Below are positions 1 to 7,256 of a DNA stretch of 11,922 bases, in pieces. The DNA lies in the NCBI GenBank assembly GCA_024231375.1, contig JAAEQP010001511.1, forward strand, positions 1 through 11,922. The letters are read 5' to 3'. Position 1 is the first letter of the stretch. Every line of letters begins with the position of its first letter. Both the position numbers and the translations under genes were made by a program. The notes under the pieces were generated by a model. It worked only from the letters and a program-made list of their open reading frames with translations. It had not been told where the DNA came from and did not search any database. The stretch comes from a bacterium (GTDB taxonomy: Bacteria > Hydrogenedentota > Hydrogenedentia > Hydrogenedentiales > SLHB01).

Positions 1-156
1 CCCCACGGCGAACGATATCAGGGCCGCCACGAGAATGGGGATGGAAATTGGGGACTGTACCAAGCGAGCGATGCGAGACGGGACTGTGGAGCTGTTGAAA
101 AAGTCACATACGCACGAGAACAGGAGCGACAAACGGGGACTGCCAAGCTCTTGCGT

Positions 157-188
157 CCCATTATTGCGCTTCTTAGGGCAACAATGGG
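157..188. repeat. Hairpin (10-bp stem, 12-base loop)
   Basis: CCCATTATTG (157-166) and CAACAATGGG (179-188) can pair at 9 of 10 positions around a 12-base loop. Neither strand shows a T-run after the stem, so it does not look like a standard rho-independent terminator. It could protect or define the 3' end of the operon mRNA. Confidence 0.4.
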
Positions 189-200
189 GGGCTGTCCCCC
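186..200. repeat. Short G/C palindrome with CTGT loop
   Basis: Six G, then CTGT, then five C form a 5-bp all-GC stem with a 4-base loop. It is the most perfect copy of the G-tract repeat found elsewhere in 1-319. It touches the base of the 157-188 hairpin, so only one of the two may form at a time. Confidence 0.45.
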
Positions 201-319
201 GCTTATCGCGGCCTAGACGCCAAGACCGAGACATTTTCAACGGCCCCACTGCCGCCAATTCCCCAGTCCCCGATTTCCTCTTGCTATGACGATTCCACAT
301 TCTAATCTCCCCGTTCCAC

Positions 320-2032
320 TCACGAATCACGGTTCGCACGCCACACGAAGGCGCGTGCCGCCAACCACAAAAGGCCGACACTCGTCAGTGTAGCCGCCAT
401 CATGCTGGTGATCCAGAAGGTGCTGAAACGCTGTTCGTCACTAAACACGCTGAGAAAGTAAGCGCCCGGAGGCGAGGTCCACCCTACAACGTGGGCCACG
501 ATGATCCGCGGGGATGGATCCCCTTGCCCCCACCAGTCGGGCGATGGTCGAATCAACTCAAGAAGTAGCAGGAACAGGGTCATGATACCGGCGCTAGCGA
601 ACGCGGCCATCAGGTAGCTCCCAATGATGGCCGTGGTGGTCCGTTTCGCCAGCACCGAAGCCACCATGGCGGCGGCAACACAGAGGAGACAGCAGACCGC
701 CAGCGTGATGAAGCCCTGGTAGACCGCGAGTTGGTACCGGAACTCCAGGGGCGAGTAGATGTCGTTGAGTAGGAACGGAAGGACAGCACCGACGATGAGA
801 CAGGCGACTGTCACAAGTCCTGCCCGGGCCTTTCCCCAGACGATGGTGCCGGGGGAGAGCAACGAAGCACGAAGCATATCCAGATTGCCCCGTCCACGCT
901 CTCCGGTGATGGAGTTGGCGACAAGGCCTACGGACGTCACGCATATCGCGACGAGCGCTACGCCCACATAGAACGCCGCGAACTCTTCCCCTCTCCGGGG
1001 CCGTAAGCCAATCCCGGCCAGCCACGCGATCACAGCGACGAATACAAGGAACGAAACAGAGGCCATCCGCCACTGCATGGGGCCCCGTGTCAGTAGACTG
1101 TACCGACTCTCGGCGGCGTATACGGGATTCACGGCATCGGCGATGGCCACGCGTTTCGGCATCCCCCCAAACACGCCGCGTCGAAACCACTGGCGCAGCG
1201 TACGCGGGCGGCCTCCTTCCTGCACTTCGGGCTCCACGGCCCGGCCGACCAGGTACCGTGCAACACAGAGCGCGCAGGCGCCACAGAGGGTGTGGTATCC
1301 GAGGGCAAGCACCAGTTCTAGCTGACTTAGGAAGCCCATGCCCGCCGAGAGCATCGTGCCGACAGGCGAGAAGATGGGGCCGTATTCAAGGATGACCTTC
1401 TCGGTCACCCTGAACCCAAACACATCATCGGCAACGTATAGCAGAACGAACGGGGCGCCCATAATCCACGCTGCGCACAGCATGCTGAGGATGGCTGCAG
1501 GCGCGACGCGACGCGCAATGGCCGAACAGAGAATGCTTGCCGCTGCACACACGAAGGCGGTGACAGCCAAGACGGCGAACATCATGAGGAACAACCCCAC
1601 GTCAAATCCCATGAGGAAGAAGAGAGTGGCAAGAAACGGCGCGCAAGCGATGAGGAGCAGCACGTAGAATCCGAGAAGACTGACGAGTTTGCCAAGGACC
1701 AGGCCCCATGGCGTAATGAGCGTCATTGACAAGGCTTCGAAGGTATTCCCCTCGCGTTCGCCGGCGATGGACGCTGCGCCGAAGGCAGGAATGAACAAAC
1801 CCAGCACGCTCATCAGCCAGAAACACCACAGTGCCAGGATGCTCTCGGTGCCGCTCAACACGCGGCGGACCGTCGTCGTGTCTTGGGGCCACTCGTCCAT
1901 GATGTTCCACGCGACGAGGAAGGTCAGCCCCAGCATGATCAGGAAGGGGCGCCACCGCCGCAGGCTTCGCACAAAGTCGCGTTGAACCAGCGCAAACATG
2001 GGCAGAGCGAAGGCGGGCGCCCAGCTACGCAT
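320..2032 (-). CDS. Permease F: fused-dimer ABC-2 type transporter permease (last of the operon)
   Basis: This 570-residue polytopic membrane protein is predicted to form an export or efflux-type ABC channel with the upstream ATPase; the substrate is unknown. An entry segment (ALVQRDFVRSLRR, 14-26) precedes the first helices. The cytosolic coupling-loop motif GEREGNTFEALSMTLITP (91-108, with GK at 114-115) sits between helices 2 and 3. A hydrophilic linker (about 265-322) carries NPVYAAESRY (302-311). A second coupling loop (TGERGRGNLDMLRASLLSP, 376-394, GK 400-401) shows that the protein is two 6-helix halves fused, about 12 helices in all. It belongs with permeases C, D and E and is clearly diverged from the D/E pair. 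The ATG start overlaps the TAG stop of E by 8 bp (ATGCGTAG). A weak GGGA (2041-2044) lies 8 bases upstream, so coupled translation is likely. Family call firm, role inferred. Confidence 0.9.
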   Translation of the reverse strand: MRSWAPAFALPMFALVQRDFVRSLRRWRPFLIMLGLTFLVAWNIMDEWPQDTTTVRRVLSGTESILALWCFWLMSVLGLFIPAFGAASIAGEREGNTFEALSMTLITPWGLVLGKLVSLLGFYVLLLIACAPFLATLFFLMGFDVGLFLMMFAVLAVTAFVCAAASILCSAIARRVAPAAILSMLCAAWIMGAPFVLLYVADDVFGFRVTEKVILEYGPIFSPVGTMLSAGMGFLSQLELVLALGYHTLCGACALCVARYLVGRAVEPEVQEGGRPRTLRQWFRRGVFGGMPKRVAIADAVNPVYAAESRYSLLTRGPMQWRMASVSFLVFVAVIAWLAGIGLRPRRGEEFAAFYVGVALVAICVTSVGLVANSITGERGRGNLDMLRASLLSPGTIVWGKARAGLVTVACLIVGAVLPFLLNDIYSPLEFRYQLAVYQGFITLAVCCLLCVAAAMVASVLAKRTTTAIIGSYLMAAFASAGIMTLFLLLLELIRPSPDWWGQGDPSPRIIVAHVVGWTSPPGAYFLSVFSDEQRFSTFWITSMMAATLTSVGLLWLAARAFVWRANRDS

Positions 2033-3809
2033 CGCGAGTGTCCCGCCACCGGTACACGCGCACCGTCAACCATAGGAAGACGAAACTCACGAGTATGGCC
2101 GCCAGCATACTCGTGATCCAGAAGAAGCTGAAGTACCTCCTATCGTCGAAGACGTTGAGGAAGTAGGCCACCGGTGGCGACACCCACGCCGCGGCGTGAA
2201 GGACGATGTCCTGTGGCGAGGGATTGCCTTGACGAAGCCAACGGCGCATTTGGGGGGAAAACACCATGGTTTCCAGCATGATGACGGTTACGGCGAAGAG
2301 GCCAATGTTGACCCACGCGGAAATCAGATAGCTCACAAGAATGGCTGTGGTGGTGCGTTTGGCGAGGGTGGAGGCGAAGATGGAGATGGCCACGCACAGA
2401 AGACAGCACACGGCCAGCGTGATGAACCCCTGAACCAAGGCCACCATCCATTCGAGCCTCATGGGAAACAGAATACTATCGATTGCGAAGGCGGCCACGG
2501 CCGCGACAAAGGCCGCGAACACGGCGGCGCGCATCGTCGTCAGGCCTGCCCGTGCTTTCCCCCATACGATGGCATAGGGCGACAACAGCGAGGCCCGGAG
2601 CATATCCAGATTGCGCCGTTCGCGCTCTTTGGTCATCGAGTTCGCCACAACACCCGTGGCCGCCATGCACAATACGACAAAGACGAACCCCATGTAGATG
2701 GCCACGAAATCGTCACCGTCACTGGGAGGGGTGTTCACACCCCAGAGCCACGCGATACCGAGAAGACACACCAGTAGGGTCACGACGAAGATGCGTCGCC
2801 GGATGGGACCGCGCGTCAACGCGCCGTAGCGGGTTTCGGCGGCATACATGGGGTTCACGAACCTGCCGACGGGTCTGTGGCGGCGAGAACCGCCGAAGAC
2901 GAGCCACCTGAACTGCTGGGCCGTGGTGCGTCGACGGCGGCAACTTCCCTCCTCGGGCACGTGGGGTTCCGTGGCGCGGCTAATCAGGTATCGTGCCAGG
3001 AACAGCGCCACGACGCCGCACATCACGTGGTAGATCAAGGCGATTGCCACCTTGCCCATGCCTATGCCCATGCCTATGCCCATGCCTATGCCCATACCGC
3101 CCATACTGCCCACAAAGACCATGACCATGGTGACGACAGGCGACAGCACCATGCCGAAGTCAATGGCGAAGGATTCGAGTTCCCGTATTCTCAGCGCGTC
3201 TCCGGTAGCCCCGATGAAGGCGAACTGAGCGCCCATGATCCATGCCGCACACATGAAGCTAAGGAGCACCGCAGCGGCCACGCGACGGCACAGTGCCGAC
3301 GCAAGGATGCTCGCGGCGGCGCACACAAAGGCGGTGACGCCAAGCACGGCCAGCATGGTGAGGAACATGAACCAGTCGAACCCGAGCAGGAAGAAGAGGA
3401 CCGCCAGAAGCGGCACGCATCCGATGACCAGCAGCGCGTAGTAGCCGAGCAGGCTCATGAGTTTCCCGAGGACGACGCCCCAGGGGGTGACAAGCGTCAT
3501 GGACAAGAGGTCGTAAGTTTCCTCTTCGCGTTCGCTCACCACCGCAGTGGAGCCGAAGGCCGGAATGAACAGCCCCAGCGCCGCCAATAGAAGAAAGCAC
3601 CAGAACCCGAGGATGGTCGTGGTCTGTTGCGATATCGCGTAGAGCAAGGTGATATCACTCGGCCACGCGGAAAGAACAATCACACCAAGGAGCAGGACCA
3701 GCCCGAACAGAATCGCGAAAGGACGCGGCCGCCTCAAACTTCGCACCAAGTCGCGCTGAACCAGCGCCATCATGGGCAGGTTCAGCAAATGTGCCATCCG
3801 CTTACGCAT
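2025..3809 (-). CDS. Permease E: fused-dimer ABC-2 type transporter permease, near-duplicate of D
   Basis: This 594-residue integral membrane protein has about 12 helices in two halves. Half 1 has ALVQRDLVRSLRR (15-27) and the coupling loop SEREEETYDLLSMTLVTP (92-109, GK 115-116). The linker carries RWLVFGG and NPMYAAETRY (319-328). Half 2 has the loop TKERERRNLDMLRASLLSP (393-411). It is very similar to permease D along its whole length. The 12-residue size difference comes from two places. A Gly-Met/Ile repeat at 234-252, in the stretch before helix 6, adds 8 residues. An Ala/Val-rich helix near 428-444 adds 4. The ATG overlaps the TAA of D by 8 bp (ATGCGTAA), with a weak GGGA 8 bases upstream; Met5 is a less likely alternative start. 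It probably works with the operon's ATPase; the substrate is unknown. Confidence 0.9.
   Translation of the reverse strand: MRKRMAHLLNLPMMALVQRDLVRSLRRPRPFAILFGLVLLLGVIVLSAWPSDITLLYAISQQTTTILGFWCFLLLAALGLFIPAFGSTAVVSEREEETYDLLSMTLVTPWGVVLGKLMSLLGYYALLVIGCVPLLAVLFFLLGFDWFMFLTMLAVLGVTAFVCAAASILASALCRRVAAAVLLSFMCAAWIMGAQFAFIGATGDALRIRELESFAIDFGMVLSPVVTMVMVFVGSMGGMGIGMGIGMGIGMGKVAIALIYHVMCGVVALFLARYLISRATEPHVPEEGSCRRRRTTAQQFRWLVFGGSRRHRPVGRFVNPMYAAETRYGALTRGPIRRRIFVVTLLVCLLGIAWLWGVNTPPSDGDDFVAIYMGFVFVVLCMAATGVVANSMTKERERRNLDMLRASLLSPYAIVWGKARAGLTTMRAAVFAAFVAAVAAFAIDSILFPMRLEWMVALVQGFITLAVCCLLCVAISIFASTLAKRTTTAILVSYLISAWVNIGLFAVTVIMLETMVFSPQMRRWLRQGNPSPQDIVLHAAAWVSPPVAYFLNVFDDRRYFSFFWITSMLAAILVSFVFLWLTVRVYRWRDTRDA
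2499..2522. repeat. Imperfect 12-bp tandem duplication inside permease E
   Basis: GGCCGCGACAAA (2499-2510) is followed directly by GGCCGCGAACAC (2511-2522). Permease D is 12 bp shorter at the matching place, so E most likely gained one unit by slippage. The extra residues are Ala/Val-type and extend a membrane helix in half 2 (about residues 428-444) without breaking the frame. Confidence 0.5.
3055..3095. repeat. 12-bp tandem repeat (about 3.4 copies) coding for Gly-Met-Gly-Ile repeats
   Basis: The unit CCCATGCCTATG occurs at 3055-3066, 3067-3078 and 3079-3090, with a partial copy (CCCAT) at 3091-3095. On the minus strand it encodes an alternating GIGM stretch at residues 238-252 of permease E. 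Permease D has GVVGIGLG in the same place, which is 8 residues (two units) shorter. The perfect units suggest recent slippage, and the locus may still vary in copy number. Confidence 0.9.
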
Positions 3810-5550
3810 CGTGAGTGTCCCGCCACCGGTACACGCGTACCGTCAACCACAGAAAGGCGACGCTCATCAGTATGGCCGCCATCATGCTCGTGATCCAGAA
3901 GAAGCTGAAGTACCTGCGATCTTCGAAGACGTTGACAAAGTAGACGACCGGCGGCGACACCCACGCCGTGGCGTGAATGACGATGTCCTGCGGCGAGGGG
4001 TTGCCTTGGCGCAACCAACGGCGCATTTGGGGAGAATACACCATGGTTTCCAACATGATGAGGGATATTGCGAACAGACCAATGTTGACCCACGCGGAAA
4101 TCAGGTAGCTGACAAGAATGGCCGTGGTGGTTCGTTTGGCGATGGTAGACGCGAAGATGGAGACCGCCACGCAGAGCAGACAACAGATCGCCAGCGTAAT
4201 GAACCCCTGCACGGCGGCAAACATCCATCTGGGCCCCATGGGCGACAGAACACTCCCGATTGCGAACGCGACCAGGACCGCGAGCACGGCCGCGCGCATG
4301 GTGGCCAGGCCTGCCCGCACTTTTCCCCATACAATGGCGTAGGGCGACAACAACGAGGCGCGGAGCATGTCCAGGTTGCGTCGTTCGCGTTCCTTGGTCA
4401 TGGAATTGGCCACGATCCCCGTGGCCGCCGTACACAGCACGACAAATGCGCATCCTACGTAAGCGGCGATGAATTCCTCGCCGTCACTCGGCGTCACGTC
4501 GGCGGCCGCGAGCCACGCGAGGCCAAGGAAGCACAACAGTAGGGTCACCGCGAAGACACGTCGCCGCACGGGACCGCGTGTCAGCGCGCTGTAGCGGGTC
4601 TCGGCGGCATACATGGGGTTCACGAGCCTGCCGATGGGTCCGTGGCGGAGATTGCCGCCGAAAACGAGCCACCTGAACTGCTGGGCCGTGGTCCGTCGAT
4701 GGCGGCGCCCTCCCTCCTCGGGCACGTGGGGTTCCGTCGCGCGGCTAATCAGGTATCGTGCCAGAAACAGCGCCACGACGGCGCACATCACATGGTAGAC
4801 CAGGGCGATCGCCACCTTGCCCAACCCGATGCCCACGACGCCCATACTGCCCGCAAAGACCATGGCCATGGTGCCCACAGGCGACAGCACGATGCCGAAG
4901 TCCGTGGCGAAGGATTCGAGTTCCCGAATTCTCAGCACCTCTCCCGTGATACCGAGAAAGGCGAACTGCGCGCCCATGATCCATGCCGCGCACAGAAAAC
5001 TGAGCAGCACCGCGGCGGCCACGCGACGGCACAGCGCCGAGCACAGAATGGCGGCGGACGCGCACACCAAGGCGGTCACGGCCAGCATGGCCAGCATGGT
5101 GAGGAACATGAACCAGTCGAACCCGAGAAGGAAGAAGAGCGTCGCCAGAAGCGGCGCGCACCCGATCACCAACAGCGCGTAGTACCCGAGCAGGCTGATG
5201 AGCTTGCCGAGGACAACCCCCCACGGCGTGACAAGCGTCATCGACAGAAGATCGTAGGTCTCTTCCTCGCGTTCGCTGACCACGGTGGTCGATCCGAAGG
5301 CCGGGATGAAGAGGCCCAGTGCGGTCAACAGCAGGAAGCACCAGTATCCAAGGATGATCGATGTTCGGGTGGTGATCTCGTAGAGCAAGGTGACGTCAGT
5401 TGGCCACGCGGCGACCACGATCACGGCGAGCACCAGGACCATGCCGAACAGAATCGCGAACGGACGCGCCCGCCTGAGACTTCGCACCAAGTCGCGCTGA
5501 ACCAGCGCCATCACAGGCAGGTTCAGCACGTATGCAATCCCGTCACGCAT
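3802..5550 (-). CDS. Permease D: fused-dimer ABC-2 type transporter permease
   Basis: This 582-residue polytopic protein has two homologous halves. Half 1 has the entry segment ALVQRDLVRSLRR (15-27), helices near 32-50 and 66-90, and the charged coupling loop SEREEETYDLLSMTLVTP (92-109, GK 115-116). Further helices follow to about 270, including LSPVGTM (222-228). The cytosolic linker (271-330) carries NPMYAAETRY (311-320). Half 2 has the loop TKERERRNLDMLRASLLSP (385-403, GK 409-410), a Cys-Cys pair in a helix (456-457) and WVSPPVVYF (530-538) near the C-terminus. It is the closest relative of permease E, and the flanking junctions are also alike. The ATG overlaps the TGA of C by 8 bp (ATGCGTGA). 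No strong ribosome binding site is seen, which suggests coupled translation. Substrate unknown. Confidence 0.9.
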   Translation of the reverse strand: MRDGIAYVLNLPVMALVQRDLVRSLRRARPFAILFGMVLVLAVIVVAAWPTDVTLLYEITTRTSIILGYWCFLLLTALGLFIPAFGSTTVVSEREEETYDLLSMTLVTPWGVVLGKLISLLGYYALLVIGCAPLLATLFFLLGFDWFMFLTMLAMLAVTALVCASAAILCSALCRRVAAAVLLSFLCAAWIMGAQFAFLGITGEVLRIRELESFATDFGIVLSPVGTMAMVFAGSMGVVGIGLGKVAIALVYHVMCAVVALFLARYLISRATEPHVPEEGGRRHRRTTAQQFRWLVFGGNLRHGPIGRLVNPMYAAETRYSALTRGPVRRRVFAVTLLLCFLGLAWLAAADVTPSDGEEFIAAYVGCAFVVLCTAATGIVANSMTKERERRNLDMLRASLLSPYAIVWGKVRAGLATMRAAVLAVLVAFAIGSVLSPMGPRWMFAAVQGFITLAICCLLCVAVSIFASTIAKRTTTAILVSYLISAWVNIGLFAISLIMLETMVYSPQMRRWLRQGNPSPQDIVIHATAWVSPPVVYFVNVFEDRRYFSFFWITSMMAAILMSVAFLWLTVRVYRWRDTHDA

Positions 5551-7255
5551 CGCGCCTGAACCTGGCGTTCAGGGTGCGCGAGGCATTCCAGAGAAGCAGG
5601 ACACCCAGTCCCGTGAACGCGAGGACGTTGGTTGCCCAGAAGAGGGAACCGTACCGCCCCTTGTCGAAGACATCCTTGAAATACGCGATCACGGGCGACG
5701 ACCACATCAGGCCGGCCTCCATGGTCCGCGCGAACCAGGGATTGCTCGTGGCCCAACCGGGACCGAGGCCGGAAGCCAGGTTCCTGTACAAGAACAGACC
5801 GACAATTGGCGCTCCGATTAGAAGCCCCCACCCAAGTAGAAGACTCACAGATACGGCCGCCGGCGTCCGCGTGACGCGGCAGGAGGCGAGCAGGCTCGCC
5901 GCGACCGCGAGGAAGCAACACACGGTAAGGCTGACGAATCCCTGGATAATGAAGGTGCCGTTCTGGGAGATCGACGACGAGAGAACGGCCGCCACGACCA
6001 TGGAGAGGAAGCAGGCCGCCATCATCACCAGAAGCAGACGCATCCCCGCCATGGCCTTTCCCCAGACGATGGTGCGGGGTGTGAGTACGGTGCTGCGCAG
6101 AGCGTCCAGATTGTCACGCTCGCGTTCTTTGGTGATCGAATTGGAGACGACAGCGGGCGCAAGCACGCACAGCATGAAGAAGGTGAAGCCCATGGCGAAC
6201 AGGATCGCCTCCGTGCCATACATGAAGCCGCTGATGTACACGGAATTCCCGACTACCAAAGCCAGCAGAAGGGCCGCTCCGAACATCCGCTTACGCGCGG
6301 GGCCCCGGGTCACCGCACCGTACCGGCACTCGAGGGCATAGACCGGGTTGCCGCGGTCAGGCATGGGGCTCTGAGGAGGGTATCCGCCCAGCACGATGCG
6401 CTTGAGACGCTGCTGCAGATTCCTCGGCCGCTTCTCGCCATCGTCCGGCACGGGCGGCTCAACGGCCCGCCCAAGCCGCCACCAGGCGAGCAGCAGCACC
6501 ACGACGCCCGTGCCGATGTGATAGCCGGTGGCGATGACGAAGTCCCCGAAGCCCACCGTACCATCCATGGACATCCGCACGAACCAACCAGGCGCCAGCG
6601 TGGGCAGAGCGCCTTGCACAAGCCATCCGAGGCTTCGCGCTCCAAGAGCCGCGGCGAAGCCGCTGGCGGCGGCGACAGGAAACCCCATCACCCACAGGGC
6701 GCCAATGAAGCCCAAGCGAACGGCACTTGAGGCTTCGCGCGCCAGCGTGGACGCCAGCAGACTGAACGCGGCGCACGCGAAGGCCGCGGCGGCGATTACG
6801 CCGATATCCATCACGAACGATGACCAATCCAGACCGGTTGCGAAGAAGGCCGTCGCCAACAATGGGACGCATCCAGCCAGGAGGGCCGCGTAGAACCCGA
6901 GCAACACGCATAGCTTGCCCATGAGAAATCCCAGGGGCGAGATGAGCGTCAGGCTGAGCATGTCGTAGGTGCGTTCTTCGCGTTCGGCGCAGATGGCAGT
7001 GGCGCCGAAGGACGGCATGAACAAGACCAGCGACACGAGAAGAACAAGGGACCAGATGCCGAGAAACTCCCCTGAGAACCCGACCAATTGTGAATAGTGG
7101 GCGTACTCGCTCGGCCAAGACTCGAAGACCACAAACCCGAGCACGCCCAACACGGCCGCTAGCGCCAGAAACGGCCGCACCCGCCGCAATTGGCGCACCA
7201 GGTCGCGTTGAACGAGGGCGTTCATAGGCAGTGTCGGTATGGGAAGCACGCGCAT
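5543..7255 (-). CDS. Permease C: fused-dimer ABC-2 type transporter permease
   Basis: This 570-residue protein is the most diverged of the C-F subfamily. It has ALVQRDLVRQLRR (13-25) and a first coupling loop EREERTYDMLSLTLISP (91-107, GK 113-114). The linker holds GGYPPQSP and NPVYALECRY (303-312). A second coupling loop, TKERERDNLDALRSTVLTP (375-393, GK 399-400), and MWSSPVIAYF (517-526) follow. The open frame extends to 7330, but the ATG at 7255-7253 is preferred. It falls 1 base after the TGA of B (TGAcATG), has AGGGAA (7268-7263) 7 bases upstream, and gives an N-terminus (MR...LPMNALVQRDL) that aligns with D, E and F. The longer form would overlap B by 74 bp and add a Ser/Gly/Cys-rich tail. 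It probably pairs with the operon's ATPase; cargo unknown. Confidence 0.88.
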   Translation of the reverse strand: MRVLPIPTLPMNALVQRDLVRQLRRVRPFLALAAVLGVLGFVVFESWPSEYAHYSQLVGFSGEFLGIWSLVLLVSLVLFMPSFGATAICAEREERTYDMLSLTLISPLGFLMGKLCVLLGFYAALLAGCVPLLATAFFATGLDWSSFVMDIGVIAAAAFACAAFSLLASTLAREASSAVRLGFIGALWVMGFPVAAASGFAAALGARSLGWLVQGALPTLAPGWFVRMSMDGTVGFGDFVIATGYHIGTGVVVLLLAWWRLGRAVEPPVPDDGEKRPRNLQQRLKRIVLGGYPPQSPMPDRGNPVYALECRYGAVTRGPARKRMFGAALLLALVVGNSVYISGFMYGTEAILFAMGFTFFMLCVLAPAVVSNSITKERERDNLDALRSTVLTPRTIVWGKAMAGMRLLLVMMAACFLSMVVAAVLSSSISQNGTFIIQGFVSLTVCCFLAVAASLLASCRVTRTPAAVSVSLLLGWGLLIGAPIVGLFLYRNLASGLGPGWATSNPWFARTMEAGLMWSSPVIAYFKDVFDKGRYGSLFWATNVLAFTGLGVLLLWNASRTLNARFRRDA

Positions 7256-7256
7256 G

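Larger units (their letters stand above)
79..256. repeat. Imperfect long inverted repeat (arms 79-104 and 231-256)
   Basis: The left arm holds GCTGTTGAAAAAGT (91-104). The right arm holds ACATTTTCAACGGC (231-244), whose reverse complement matches 12 of 14 bases. The pairing extends outward through the GGGACTGTGG / CCACTGCC stretches to about 19 of 26 positions. The arms enclose the smaller hairpin at 157-188 and the G/C palindrome at 186-200. This may be a decayed miniature mobile element or a dispersed intergenic repeat. It could also be folded RNA at the 3' end of the operon transcript. Confidence 0.5.
1..319. other. Noncoding tail downstream of the permease operon, with G-tract repeats and inverted repeats
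   Basis: This stretch follows the stop of the last permease (F) and has no convincing gene. It carries several degenerate copies of a GGGGACTG-like word at about 50-57, 80-86 and 135-142. A GGGGGGCTGTCCCCC near-palindrome lies at 186-200, and an opposite-strand copy (CCCCAGTCCCC) at 261-271. Two further inverted repeats are listed separately. I recall such G-tract/C-tract repeats scattered between genes in uncultured bacteria, sometimes near REP-type (Y1) transposases, but no transposase is visible here. No hairpin followed by a T-run is seen, so no intrinsic terminator for the operon can be named. Confidence 0.6.

Noticed and set aside
157..200. Intrinsic terminator of the operon
   Set aside because: Hairpins are present, but no T-run follows on the minus strand.
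35..289. 84-residue open frame on the plus strand in the left noncoding tail
   Set aside because: It runs through the G-tract words and both arms of the inverted repeat, has no recognisable domain, and its codons follow the repeat structure rather than a protein pattern.
3055..3095. CRISPR-like or regulatory repeat array
   Set aside because: The 12-bp units are contiguous, in frame and inside a gene, with no spacers. It is a coding microsatellite.
3772..5559. Long plus-strand frames of 256 and 305 residues opposite permeases D and E, rich in His, Gln, Gly and Arg
   Set aside because: They are antisense shadows of GC-rich membrane-protein genes. Similar frames appear opposite both D and E because those genes are duplicates, and the composition is not protein-like.
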